Below are positions 34,551 through 42,060 of a stretch of DNA of 64,000 bases, piece by piece. Positions within the stretch are counted from its first letter, which is position 1. The number at the start of each line of letters is the position of its first letter. The notes under the pieces were generated by a model. It saw only the letters and a program-made list of their open reading frames with translations. It ran no database searches and was not told the DNA's origin. Source of the stretch: JAPKYZ01 sp033763835 (GTDB lineage Bacteria; Acidobacteriota; Terriglobia; Bryobacterales; Bryobacteraceae); contig JANRJS010000023.1 of NCBI GenBank assembly GCA_033763835.1, positions 45,769-109,768 of the forward strand, read 5' to 3'. The translations under genes were made by a program, and so were the position numbers.

Positions 34551-34597
34551 CTAAAGTTTTAGTTGACAAATGGCGCTAAGTCCTAAATACTTAGGAC
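34551..34597 (+). promoter_or_regulatory. BlaI-type operators over a promoter that abuts the start codon
   Basis: Two inverted repeats flank a promoter. CTAAA-GT-TTTAG occupies 34551-34562, then TTGACA at 34563-34568 is a consensus -35 box. GTCCTAA-ATAC-TTAGGAC occupies 34580-34597, with TAAATA at 34584-34589 as the probable -10. The second repeat touches the ATG at 34598, so transcription should begin at or within a base or two of the start codon, giving a leaderless or nearly leaderless mRNA. BlaI/MecI dimers bind such dyads, so autorepression is the natural reading. Confidence 0.75.
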
Positions 34598-34996
34598 ATG
34601 CCGAAGGATAGCGCGGCGCTCACGCCGCTCGAACTCGAAATCATGCAGCGTTTATGGGCGCTTGGGCCCTCGGGCGTCGAAGCCGTACGCGAGAAAGTCA
34701 AGGACGGCGCGCTCGCCTACACCACCGTCCAGACGATGCTCAACGTCCTCCACCGCAAGGGCAAGGTGACCCGGAAGCTCGAAGGGCGGGCGTTTGTGTA
34801 CGCGCCCGCGTTGAAGAAAACGGAAGCCGTCGCCGGGGCCGTGCGCGACTTGATCGACCGGATGTTCGGCGGCTCGGCGGAGAACCTGGTCATGGGTCTC
34901 ATCGAGTCGAAGCAGCTCACGCCCGCCAAGCTGAAAGCGCTTCCGGGAAAGCTGCGCAAGCTGCAAGAGAAGTTGGAGAAAGACCATGGCCGCTAA
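34598..34996 (+). CDS. BlaI/MecI/CopY-family repressor
   Basis: A 132-aa winged-helix repressor. LTPLELEIMQRLWALGPSGVEAVREKV and AYTTVQTMLNVLHRKGKVTRKLEGRAFVYAP (about 8-70) form the BlaI DNA-binding domain; the C-terminal half is the helical dimerisation arm. In BlaI/BlaR systems the linked M56 protease inactivates the repressor in response to a membrane signal. Here the next gene is exactly such an M56 protein, overlapping by 11 nt. A dyad directly before the ATG is the likely autoregulatory site. No beta-lactamase gene is in the window, so the controlled process is not necessarily drug resistance. Confidence 0.93.
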   Translation: MPKDSAALTPLELEIMQRLWALGPSGVEAVREKVKDGALAYTTVQTMLNVLHRKGKVTRKLEGRAFVYAPALKKTEAVAGAVRDLIDRMFGGSAENLVMGLIESKQLTPAKLKALPGKLRKLQEKLEKDHGR

Positions 34997-36197
34997 CTGG
35001 ATGAACGCGGTGGCCGCGATCGCGGCCGTGGCGCTGACGGCGGCGGCGCTCGATTTCGCTTTACGCCGCGCGGGCGCCGGGCGGCGGGCGGCGCTGTTCG
35101 CCTTCGCGCTGCTCCTGTCGGCGGCGATTCCCTGGGTCGCGGCGTCGCGGCCCGTCGAGCGCGCCTCGGCGTTCGTGATCGTCGAGCGAGCGTCGAGCGG
35201 CCCCACGGGCACGTCCCGTGCTTTCGATGGGTGGACCGCCGGTCTGTGGGCGCTAGCGGCCGCTTCGGCGCTTCGTCTGTTGTGGATCGCGCACGGACTT
35301 TGGCGGTTAAGCCGCCTTCGCCGGGTGGCGAACGCCGCGCCGGAACCCGATGTGTGGACCGCGGCCGTCGGCACTCCTGTAACCTTCGGCTGGCGCGCTC
35401 CCATCATTGTCGCGCCCGAACCGTTATGGTCGAGCGCCACTCCCGCAATAAAGGCGGCGATTCTCGCGCACGAGCGCGCGCACATCGCCCGGCGGGACTT
35501 CGCCTGGAACGTGGCGATCGAACTCGCGACGGTCCCCATCTGGTGGCATCCCGGCGTGATCTGGATGAAGCGGCGCCTAGCAATGCTACGCGAGTTCGCT
35601 TGCGACGAATGGGCCGCCGCCGCGGAGCCCGGTTATGCGAAGGCGCTGCTCGAGGCGGCATCCGCGCTAGCCGGAATCCGCCGCCCGGCCGTGGCGCTTG
35701 GCCCCCCTGTGGCGCTTGGCCCCCCTGTAGCGCTTGGATTGTTCGATTCCGATTCTTTGGAGGCTCGTATGTTGAACCTGATTCGTCCCGTTCCCGTTCT
35801 TCGACGCCGCTTGGCGCAAGGACTCACCGTATTCGCCCTCGCCGCCATCGCTCTCACGGCGGCGGTTTCCGCTCGCTTCCCCGTCTTCGCCCAAGAGCGC
35901 AAAGTTCACAAAGCGGGCGTCGATGGTGTCGAAGCTCCTCGCGTGGTCCACCGGGTCACGCCCGTCTATCCAAAGCAAGCCAAGGACTTGAAAGCTCAGG
36001 GCACTGTGTCGCTGAGTCTCGTCGTGAACGAACAAGGCTCACCGGAAGATGTCGCCGTACTGGTTTCAGTCGAAGAGTCTCTGGATCAAGCGGCGATCGA
36101 CGCCATCAAGCAGTGGAGATTCGCACCCGGAACACGAAACGGCGAACCGGTGGCCGTAAGCGCAACGTTCGAAATGCGCTTTACGCTAATGCCCTAG
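34986..36197 (+). CDS. BlaR1-type M56 metalloprotease with C-terminal TonB domain
   Basis: A 403-aa membrane protein. Hydrophobic segments near 8-25, 33-52, 83-102 and 278-295 frame a cytoplasmic zinc protease with HERAH at 162-166 and EFACDEWA at 203-210. After the last membrane helix the periplasmic part is a TonB C-terminal domain (VTPVYPKQAKDLKAQGTVSLS, then IKQWRFAPGTRNGEPV) in place of the penicillin-binding sensor of classical BlaR1. Acidobacteria commonly have this M56-TonB fusion. It probably cleaves the co-encoded BlaI-type repressor. A tandem 18-nt repeat lies in the linker at 236-251. Confidence 0.9.
   Translation: MAANWMNAVAAIAAVALTAAALDFALRRAGAGRRAALFAFALLLSAAIPWVAASRPVERASAFVIVERASSGPTGTSRAFDGWTAGLWALAAASALRLLWIAHGLWRLSRLRRVANAAPEPDVWTAAVGTPVTFGWRAPIIVAPEPLWSSATPAIKAAILAHERAHIARRDFAWNVAIELATVPIWWHPGVIWMKRRLAMLREFACDEWAAAAEPGYAKALLEAASALAGIRRPAVALGPPVALGPPVALGLFDSDSLEARMLNLIRPVPVLRRRLAQGLTVFALAAIALTAAVSARFPVFAQERKVHKAGVDGVEAPRVVHRVTPVYPKQAKDLKAQGTVSLSLVVNEQGSPEDVAVLVSVEESLDQAAIDAIKQWRFAPGTRNGEPVAVSATFEMRFTLMP
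35691..35738 (+). repeat. 18-nt tandem repeat inside the M56 protease gene
   Basis: The unit GTGGCGCTTGGCCCCCCT occurs twice exactly (35691-35708, 35709-35726) and begins a third time with one change. It encodes VALGPP repeats in a linker between the protease domain and the last membrane helix. In-frame unit changes would alter linker length without breaking the gene. Confidence 0.85.
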
Positions 36198-36226
36198 CCA
36201 GGACGCTTAGGAACGGTCGCGGCTAG

Positions 36227-36312
36227 CCTCCTTGAGGGCGATGGGAATGAAACAAACCCGTCTCCGAACTCACTCCGCAATGGGAGCACGATTGTAATCG
36301 CTCTCAAGGAGG
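36227..36312 (+). promoter_or_regulatory. Long-range stem sequestering the ribosome binding site
   Basis: The left arm at 36227-36242 (CCTCCTTGAGGGCGAT) pairs along its whole length with the right arm at 36297-36312 (ATCGCTCTCAAGGAGG): 16 consecutive pairs in RNA with one G-U. The right arm ends in AAGGAGG (36306-36312), the ribosome binding site of the 687-aa gene whose ATG is at 36320. The 54-nt loop (36243-36296) is largely unstructured to the eye. When formed, this stem would block translation; it therefore looks like a cis-acting RNA switch, thermosensor or protein-dependent control. No known riboswitch consensus is recognised. Confidence 0.7.
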
Positions 36313-36319
36313 CATATCG

Positions 36320-38383
36320 ATGACTGAATCCCATCGGGGGGAAGAGTCCAAAATCCGCAAGGAGTTTGTTTCTCTTCGCAAGAACTTTCGCGTCCTATTG
36401 GCCGCGAACCCAAATTACTTCGGCAATCTGGAAGGCTCGAATCTGAAGCCGATCTTCCCGTTGTCGGGCAACACGACGTTCGAACGGCTGGGGTGTGTCG
36501 GGTTTCACCCGGAACTCAGCATGTTGAAGGGCGTCGTTTACGTCAATCAGGAAAGCGGTTACGGAACCGGATTTTGCGGCGACGGCACCACCGAATTTGT
36601 CCGCTTCTTCCTCTCTTTCGACAACGGAGCCACTTGGCAGGACCAAGGGCTGACCAGTTTCGACGTCTATAACATCGACCACAACGCGCGGCTCGAATTC
36701 GCGGTGGAAAAGAAGATTCAACCGCCGCGGAAATTGTGCCGCAGGGAGAATCTGATCCGCGTGCGAGCGATTCTCTCTTGGCAGACGCCGCCGCCGCCCG
36801 ATCCCAACTGGATGCCCGTCTGGGGCAATCGCGTCGAAGCCGTAATTCAGGTCGATCCGTATCGACGATTGCCGATCGCCGAGGTCAAACTGGACGCGGA
36901 TCTATTGGAACTGATCGAGCCGAACCAGTACTTCACGCTCAAGAAGACCGGCGCATCGATCGACAACTTGGCGAAGGCCTACGCCGCCGCGAAAGTGGAG
37001 CCGCACCGCGCCGTGCTGCCATACCTGATGGAAGGGCAATCGAACCCTACCGTGCAGTCCGGACAACTCGCTCTGGCCGCGGAAGCGTTTAACGCCGACC
37101 TGCTGAACGTCATCGACGTCATCGCCAGCCCCGGCGACGGGAACACCTCGTACGAGGAATTGACGTGCGTCGGCATGCAGCCGGGCGAGTTTATCGACGA
37201 ATTGACCGGAATCATTCATGTCAAGAAGTCGGCCGGCTACCTGGGCTCGCTTTGCACGAGTGGAAGCAAGGAATATGTCGCCTACTATCTCGACTTCGGC
37301 GGCGGCTGGCAGTACATGGGAACCGCGTCGGTCGGGGTCAACGACATTTCGTCGATTCCAGCCGAAGGCTTGCGTTATGCCGCCTACCTGCCGGTCGATC
37401 TGAATAAGTACCGGAAGGACTGCTCGACGCCGACGCTCGTCAAGATGCGGGCGATCCTATCCTGGTCGGTACCGCCAACCCCCGGCGATCCGGAGTACAA
37501 GCCGTTTTGGGGGAACCGCGAAGAAACCCTGATCTTGATGGGCAAGCGAACCGGAAGCGGGGAAGGGCTGCTGCCATTCATCACCGCCTGCGGCCGAGTC
37601 TCGGTCGAGAAGATCGACGCGGGCAGCGGCTTGGCGACGGCGCTATCGCCCTTTGTCGTCAACTCCGCGCCGTTCGGCGGCGAAGTGATGGTGTCCGGCT
37701 ACATCCTCAATCACCCCAATCATTCCGCCACCGGAGTGAAGTTGCGCTACAAGGTGATGATCTCCTCGAACGGGGTGAACTTCTTCCCGGCGACGGATAA
37801 CTTCACGATCTCGATCGACGAGTGGGTCGGGGCAGTCGTGACGCAATCGGACATCGTCCAAAGCGTCGATGGAGCCGGATTCTACCGCTACCAAGTGGAC
37901 GGCATCGGGCCGAACTTCACCTTCGTCGACGAGAACGTGCTGTTCCGCTTTCCCACCGCCGGGATTAACGGTCCGCGTTGGATTCGCATCGATATCGAAG
38001 ATCCCGCGACGCTTGCGATCGTTCCTTCGAACTCCGTGAAGCTGATGATCGACAACACAGCCCCGGATCTCTCGTTCCTGCTCACTTCCGCTTCGCCCTG
38101 CTCGGACATCAATCCCGGCCAGGTACTGAGCGGCACCTACAACGCAACGGACCTGCATATGGGCGAAGTGTCCATCTCGGTAGCTCCGGCGGGTGGCACT
38201 CTAAGCGCGGTTCCGGCCGTTTCGACGCTCACGCAAAAGAGCGGCACGTGGAGCCTGAACACCACCGGCATGGCCAAGTGCGGCTATGTCCTGCAGGCTT
38301 ACGCCTACGACCGGGCGATCGTAAACAACAACCCGTCCGGCAACCATACGGCCACGATCAATATCGGATTCTGCCTGCGCTAA
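36320..38383 (+). CDS. Unrecognised 687-aa protein with a duplicated Cys-containing module
   Basis: No family is recognised. AAGGAGG seven nt before the ATG gives a strong start. Two modules of about 130 residues (51-178 and 275-408) are clearly duplicated: each has a LxCVG strand (Cys59/Cys283), a Gly-rich loop with Cys86/Cys312, a late Cys140/Cys368, MRAILSW or VRAILSW, and WGNR followed by a terminal strand. The matched cysteines suggest either conserved disulfides or metal sites. The region 430-687 is beta-rich and Ig-like (VSGYILNHPNHSATGVKLRYKVM, VKLMIDNTAPDLSF). No signal peptide is visible, unusual for such domains. An intrinsic terminator follows at 38416. Confidence 0.8.
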   Translation: MTESHRGEESKIRKEFVSLRKNFRVLLAANPNYFGNLEGSNLKPIFPLSGNTTFERLGCVGFHPELSMLKGVVYVNQESGYGTGFCGDGTTEFVRFFLSFDNGATWQDQGLTSFDVYNIDHNARLEFAVEKKIQPPRKLCRRENLIRVRAILSWQTPPPPDPNWMPVWGNRVEAVIQVDPYRRLPIAEVKLDADLLELIEPNQYFTLKKTGASIDNLAKAYAAAKVEPHRAVLPYLMEGQSNPTVQSGQLALAAEAFNADLLNVIDVIASPGDGNTSYEELTCVGMQPGEFIDELTGIIHVKKSAGYLGSLCTSGSKEYVAYYLDFGGGWQYMGTASVGVNDISSIPAEGLRYAAYLPVDLNKYRKDCSTPTLVKMRAILSWSVPPTPGDPEYKPFWGNREETLILMGKRTGSGEGLLPFITACGRVSVEKIDAGSGLATALSPFVVNSAPFGGEVMVSGYILNHPNHSATGVKLRYKVMISSNGVNFFPATDNFTISIDEWVGAVVTQSDIVQSVDGAGFYRYQVDGIGPNFTFVDENVLFRFPTAGINGPRWIRIDIEDPATLAIVPSNSVKLMIDNTAPDLSFLLTSASPCSDINPGQVLSGTYNATDLHMGEVSISVAPAGGTLSAVPAVSTLTQKSGTWSLNTTGMAKCGYVLQAYAYDRAIVNNNPSGNHTATINIGFCLR

Positions 38384-38415
38384 CCGGCGCCGGCGAGATT
38401 CGAAGAGCGCTTCGA

Positions 38416-38447
38416 GCGGTGGGAGGAAACTCCCACCGCCGTTTTTT
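38416..38447 (+). terminator. Intrinsic terminator after the duplicated-module gene
   Basis: GCGGTGGGAG (38416-38425) pairs perfectly with CTCCCACCGC (38430-38439) around a GAAA tetraloop, followed by CG and six T (38442-38447). This is a textbook Rho-independent terminator on the plus strand, 32 nt after the stop codon. It also lies at the 3' end of the convergent RRM gene. Confidence 0.93.
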
Positions 38448-38449
38448 CT

Positions 38450-38761
38450 CTAGTAGCGGTCGCGGCCGCCGCCCCCGCCCCGGGGACCGCGGTCGCGAAA
38501 CCCTCCGCCGCCGGGAGTCGTCGGACGGGCTTCGTTCACCACTAACGCCCTTCCCATCAATTGGCGGCCGTTGCAGGCGTTCACCACCTGAGTGGCCGCT
38601 GCATCGTCCTTGATCTCCGCGAATCCAAACCCGCGCGACTTACCCGAGAACTTATCGCGCATCACTTGAATGGAATCCGCCGCCGCACCCGCTTGCTCGA
38701 ACATCGCCTGGATATCGTCTTCCGTGGCGCCAAAAGGAAGGTTGCCGATAAATAACCGCAT
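38450..38761 (-). CDS. RRM-type RNA-binding protein
   Basis: A 103-aa single RNA-recognition-motif protein. RNP2 is at 2-7 (RLFIGNLP region) and RNP1 is GKSRGFGFAEI near 40-50, the two motifs whose aromatic residues stack on RNA. The tail is Gly/Arg-rich (GGGGFRDRGPRGGGGGRDRY), as in cold-induced Rbp proteins of cyanobacteria and other bacteria, which act as RNA chaperones. I start at the ATG at 38761, preceded by AGGAG; the longer frame adds a basic segment without RRM character. The upstream stretch to 38947 is AT-rich and probably holds its promoter. Confidence 0.93.
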   Translation of the reverse strand: MRLFIGNLPFGATEDDIQAMFEQAGAAADSIQVMRDKFSGKSRGFGFAEIKDDAAATQVVNACNGRQLMGRALVVNEARPTTPGGGGFRDRGPRGGGGGRDRY

Positions 38762-38947
38762 TTTCCGCGCTCTCCTGAACTCAATTCCGAACTGAAGACC
38801 GGCAAACCGAACCCGAGTTAGGGGGCGCGCCACTCCAGACCGTCGGCTGATTTTGCCACTTTTCTTTTTCTCTGTCTAGGGGGTTTTAGTGTCAATTTAG
38901 GCGATAAAGCATAAACGATCTTTAACTTTAGATTCAGCCATTTGCCA

Positions 38948-38966
38948 AACCAGACCAAGTCTGGTT
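38948..38966. promoter_or_regulatory. Perfect dyad upstream of the Phd-type antitoxin gene
   Basis: AACCAGAC-CAA-GTCTGGTT is a perfect inverted repeat with 8-bp arms and a 3-bp spacer, ending 21 nt before the ATG at 38988. Phd/YefM proteins bind such dyads to repress their own operon, so this is a likely operator. Confidence 0.75.
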
Positions 38967-38987
38967 CGATACTGTTAGCATAGAGGC

Positions 38988-39230
38988 ATGATCGTCCGCA
39001 ATGTATCGGAGGCTAAGGCTCAGCTTTCGGCTCTTCTAGAGCAAGTCCAAAGCGGCCAAGAAGTCATTCTGGCCAAGGCGGGCAAACCGGTGGCGAAACT
39101 CGTCGCGTTCGGCGGCCCGCGAAAACCTCGAAAACCGGGAGCCATGGCGGGGAAAATTATCATCCACAAAGACTTCGATACTTGGCCGGACGATATCGCC
39201 GAAGCCTTTGGGACTACTGTGTTGAAATAG
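38988..39230 (+). CDS. Phd/YefM-type antitoxin without its toxin
   Basis: An 80-aa protein with the Phd/YefM N-terminal fold: IVRNVSEAKAQLSALLEQVQSGQEVILAKAGKPVAKLV. The C-terminal 35 residues (KPGAMAGKIIIHKDFDTWPDDIAEAFG) match the toxin-binding tail usually paired with VapC PIN toxins (DFD..P..I...F). A PIN gene would be expected directly downstream, but the next frame encodes a two-helix membrane protein instead. The gene may be a solitary antitoxin or the remnant of a pair. A perfect dyad upstream suggests autoregulation is intact. Confidence 0.88.
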   Translation: MIVRNVSEAKAQLSALLEQVQSGQEVILAKAGKPVAKLVAFGGPRKPRKPGAMAGKIIIHKDFDTWPDDIAEAFGTTVLK

Positions 39231-39238
39231 CTACGCCG

Positions 39239-39484
39239 ATGTCGGACACACCCAAGATAACGCCCATAAAGTCGCAGAAGCCAATCGTTTGGCGGATTGC
39301 TCTTGGACTGATCCTGATCTGGACTACGCTCAATAATCGGTTGAATCCAGCGCCAAACTTACTCAAGGCGAATAGCCCGGCTGAGCAAATTGGCATGGAC
39401 CTCGGGGCGATCACCATCGCGATCACCGCATGCTGGTTGGTAGTTTCCGGTGTCCGCCCGGTGTGGAAAAAGATCTCGCGCTAA
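39239..39484 (+). CDS. Small two-helix membrane protein, function unknown
   Basis: An 81-aa protein starting at the ATG at 39239, 8 nt after the antitoxin stop. Residues 16-32 (IVWRIALGLILIWTTLN) and 52-72 (GMDLGAITIAITACWLVVSG) are predicted membrane helices, with a Lys-rich start and end. I recognise no family. It occupies the slot where a toxin gene is normally found after a Phd-type antitoxin; whether it is a membrane-acting toxin or unrelated cannot be told. Base composition is less GC-rich than the surroundings. Confidence 0.6.
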   Translation: MSDTPKITPIKSQKPIVWRIALGLILIWTTLNNRLNPAPNLLKANSPAEQIGMDLGAITIAITACWLVVSGVRPVWKKISR

Positions 39485-39507
39485 ACACGCTTATCTCAAA
39501 GCCCCGC

Positions 39508-40746
39508 CTACTCGTACCGCAAAGCTTCAATCGGATCGATTTTCGCGGCTTTCATCGCCGGGTAGATACCAAACAACACACCGACGGCGACAGACACTCC
39601 GAAGGCGATCAACACCGAGGGCGTGGTGACGATCGTCTTCCACTGAGCGGTCGTGGCGATGATCCAGGAGATGAGAAACCCGAACCCGATTCCGAGCAGT
39701 CCCCCACCCGTCGATATGAGCACGCTCTCGGCGAGAAACTGCCGCACGATATCGCGGCGGCGAGCGCCCGTCGCGCGGCGAATCCCGATTTCGCGAGTGC
39801 GCTCCATCACCGTCGCCAGCACGATGTTCATGATCCCGATACCGCCCACAAGCAATGAAATCGCCGCGATGGCGACCATCACGTAAGTGAAGATGGTCTG
39901 CGTGCGCTTCTGCTGTTCGAGCAGCGCGGCGGGAATCGTGACATCGAAATCCGCCGTGTTGTTGTGAGTCGAGTTGAGCACGGCGGTGACAACCTTCGAC
40001 GTCTCGACGCTATCGGCGCCCGCTTTGAGGCGCAGGTCCACTCCGTCGAGTTCGTCTTTCAAATAACTCGACATATCCCAAAAACGGTACCGGAACGTGT
40101 TGAACGGAATGTAGACCACGTTGTTGCGGTCTTCCATTTTTCCGTCGTTACTGCGCGCCGTGGCGGGCAGCGTTTCGGCGAGAACGCCCACCACTTCGAG
40201 CCAGTTGTCGTTCAACTTGACGAATTTTCCGACGGCCTTGTCGTAGCCGAGCAGGTTGGTCTTCGCCCCTTGACCGAGAACACACACGGCGCGGCTGGCG
40301 TCTTCGTCTTCGTTCGTAAAGAATCGTCCCTCGACCAGCCGCAGATTGTGAATCGTCGAGTAACTGGGCTGGACGCCGATCAACTCCGGACTCTCTCGCG
40401 CCGGTTTCGGCAGTACGCGCGCGGGGCGCAAAGTCCGTCGCGGGGACAGCGTTTCGAGACCTTCGATATTGGCTTGCAGAATGCGCACGTCGCGCTCGGT
40501 CAATCCCGGTGACGCGCGGCGGCGTTGCTGGAGTTCCTCTTCGCTCGACACGGGCCGCGAGGAGATCAGCACGTTGCGCACGCCCAACTGCTCGATAAAG
40601 CGCAGCGATTCCTCGCGCGCGCCCGCGCCGATGGCGAGCATCCCGATCACGGAGCCCACTCCGAACACGATGCCCAGAGCTGTGAGCAGCGTGCGCGTCT
40701 TCTGCGCGCGGAGGTTGTCGAAGGCGAGCAGCAGTTCGGTTGTCAT
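39508..40746 (-). CDS. MacB/FtsX-type ABC transporter permease
   Basis: A 412-aa permease. One membrane helix near 18-42 (RTLLTALGIVFGVGSVIGML), a periplasmic MacB-PCD domain (about 50-270), then three helices with GGIGIMNIVLATVMERTREIGIRRATGARRRDIVRQFL and a final YPAMKAAKIDPIEALRYE. This is the permease half of MacB; the ATPase domain found fused in classical MacB is absent and no ATPase gene adjoins it. It is the last gene of the adaptor operon, 24 nt after the third adaptor gene. It probably works as a dimer in a tripartite exporter of peptides, lipids or drugs. Confidence 0.92.
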   Translation of the reverse strand: MTTELLLAFDNLRAQKTRTLLTALGIVFGVGSVIGMLAIGAGAREESLRFIEQLGVRNVLISSRPVSSEEELQQRRRASPGLTERDVRILQANIEGLETLSPRRTLRPARVLPKPARESPELIGVQPSYSTIHNLRLVEGRFFTNEDEDASRAVCVLGQGAKTNLLGYDKAVGKFVKLNDNWLEVVGVLAETLPATARSNDGKMEDRNNVVYIPFNTFRYRFWDMSSYLKDELDGVDLRLKAGADSVETSKVVTAVLNSTHNNTADFDVTIPAALLEQQKRTQTIFTYVMVAIAAISLLVGGIGIMNIVLATVMERTREIGIRRATGARRRDIVRQFLAESVLISTGGGLLGIGFGFLISWIIATTAQWKTIVTTPSVLIAFGVSVAVGVLFGIYPAMKAAKIDPIEALRYE

Positions 40747-40770
40747 ATCCGAAGCGTCATGCGCGAAGGG

Positions 40771-42060
40771 TCATTTCCCCGAAATCGCCTGCATCGCGCC
40801 GCCGCCCGCGGCCTTCTTTTGCGCCGCTTGTTCGGGATTGGCCAGCGCGATCAGTTGCCCTTCCTTGAGACCCTCGATCACCACCTGGCTTTCGCTGCGG
40901 CGGACCATCTTCACATCTTGCGGCTTGTATCCGGCGGGCGTGCGGAGGAAGACGTACTTTCGTCCTTCGGCTTCGAACAGCGCTTGCGACGGAATCCAGT
41001 GGACGCTCTTCATCGTGCCGGTGACGATGCGGAGTTGCGCCGTCATGCCGGGGCGAAGATCGGCGGGCGGCTCCGCGACGGCGACGCGGCAATCGAAATG
41101 ACGATCCCAAGGCGGGCCGGTCGTACCGCCGATCGTCTTGATTTTGCCGGTCAGCTTTCGGCCATGCAGGGCGACGATCGAGAGTTCGGCGGGTTGGCCT
41201 TCTGCGATATGCCCGCGATCTAGCTCGCCGATGCGCGCCGTCGCTTCCCAACTCGCGAGATCGGGAATCTGCGCGACGGCCTTGCCCGGACGGGCGATAT
41301 CGCCGATCTGGTACGGCGGCAGATACATGCCCCAGCGGATCATCCCTTCGTCGTTCTGTTGCAGCGCGACATAGCCGGGCGCGTTAGCGCGCAACGTCAT
41401 CGAAGCGATGTTTTTGCGCGCGGTTTCGGCCTTCATCGCGGCTTTCGCTTTCGCCGCTTCCTGGATCGCGATGCCGGAGCGCGCGGTTTCGAGCCGGTTC
41501 GTCAAATCCTTTTCGATCTTCCCGAGCTTGTCCTTCGCCGCTTCGAGCGCCATGTCGTTTTGACGCGCCACCAGCCGGGGCAGCACTTCGTTGCGGCGCA
41601 CTTCCGCTTCGGCGAGCTTTACGTCGCCTTGCGCCTTCAGCAACTCGTAGCGGCTCTCTTCGGCCTTCGCCTCGGCTTCGGCCTGCGCCTGAACGATCTG
41701 CTGTTCCGCCTCGGCGAGATCCGCTTCGGCTTCGCGTAAACGGAAGTCCTGCTCCGTGGTGTCGAACTTCACGATCTCGTCGCCCTTCTGCACAAGTTCG
41801 CCGTTCTGCCGCAAAAACGTAATGGCGACGGACTGCCCACCCGTCATCGGTACGGTGAGCATCTGATTGTTGCCGCCTTGCAAATCCCCTTTCGCCACTA
41901 CGGCGAACTCGACGTCGCCGCGCTTGACCGAAGTCGTCGGAACGTCGGGAGCGGAGGCTTCGGCTTTCCTCGTTAAGTAAGGCGTCCAGTACGGAGCGTA
42001 CTTCCACGCGCCGAATCCGGCGGCGGCGAGCAGCGCGAGCGCGACCAAACCGCGGATCAT
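40771..42060 (-). CDS. Membrane-fusion adaptor of a tripartite exporter (third of three)
   Basis: A 429-aa HlyD/MacA-type periplasmic adaptor. An N-terminal membrane anchor (MIRGLVALALLAAAGFGAWKY) is followed by a beta-barrel/lipoyl half-motif (VVAKGDLQGGNNQMLTVP), a long coiled coil (about 110-235, rich in EAEADLAEAEQQIVQAQAEAE), a second lipoyl half and a membrane-proximal domain. KSVHWIPSQALFEAEGRKYVFL is a typical adaptor end. The start overlaps the previous stop as ATGA (42057-42060). Together with the next two it forms an unusual set of three adaptors for one permease. Confidence 0.9.
   Translation of the reverse strand: MIRGLVALALLAAAGFGAWKYAPYWTPYLTRKAEASAPDVPTTSVKRGDVEFAVVAKGDLQGGNNQMLTVPMTGGQSVAITFLRQNGELVQKGDEIVKFDTTEQDFRLREAEADLAEAEQQIVQAQAEAEAKAEESRYELLKAQGDVKLAEAEVRRNEVLPRLVARQNDMALEAAKDKLGKIEKDLTNRLETARSGIAIQEAAKAKAAMKAETARKNIASMTLRANAPGYVALQQNDEGMIRWGMYLPPYQIGDIARPGKAVAQIPDLASWEATARIGELDRGHIAEGQPAELSIVALHGRKLTGKIKTIGGTTGPPWDRHFDCRVAVAEPPADLRPGMTAQLRIVTGTMKSVHWIPSQALFEAEGRKYVFLRTPAGYKPQDVKMVRRSESQVVIEGLKEGQLIALANPEQAAQKKAAGGGAMQAISGK

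Noticed and set aside
34986..36197. Beta-lactam sensor function of the BlaR1-like protein
   Set aside because: The periplasmic part is a TonB C-terminal domain, not a penicillin-binding domain, and no beta-lactamase gene is near.
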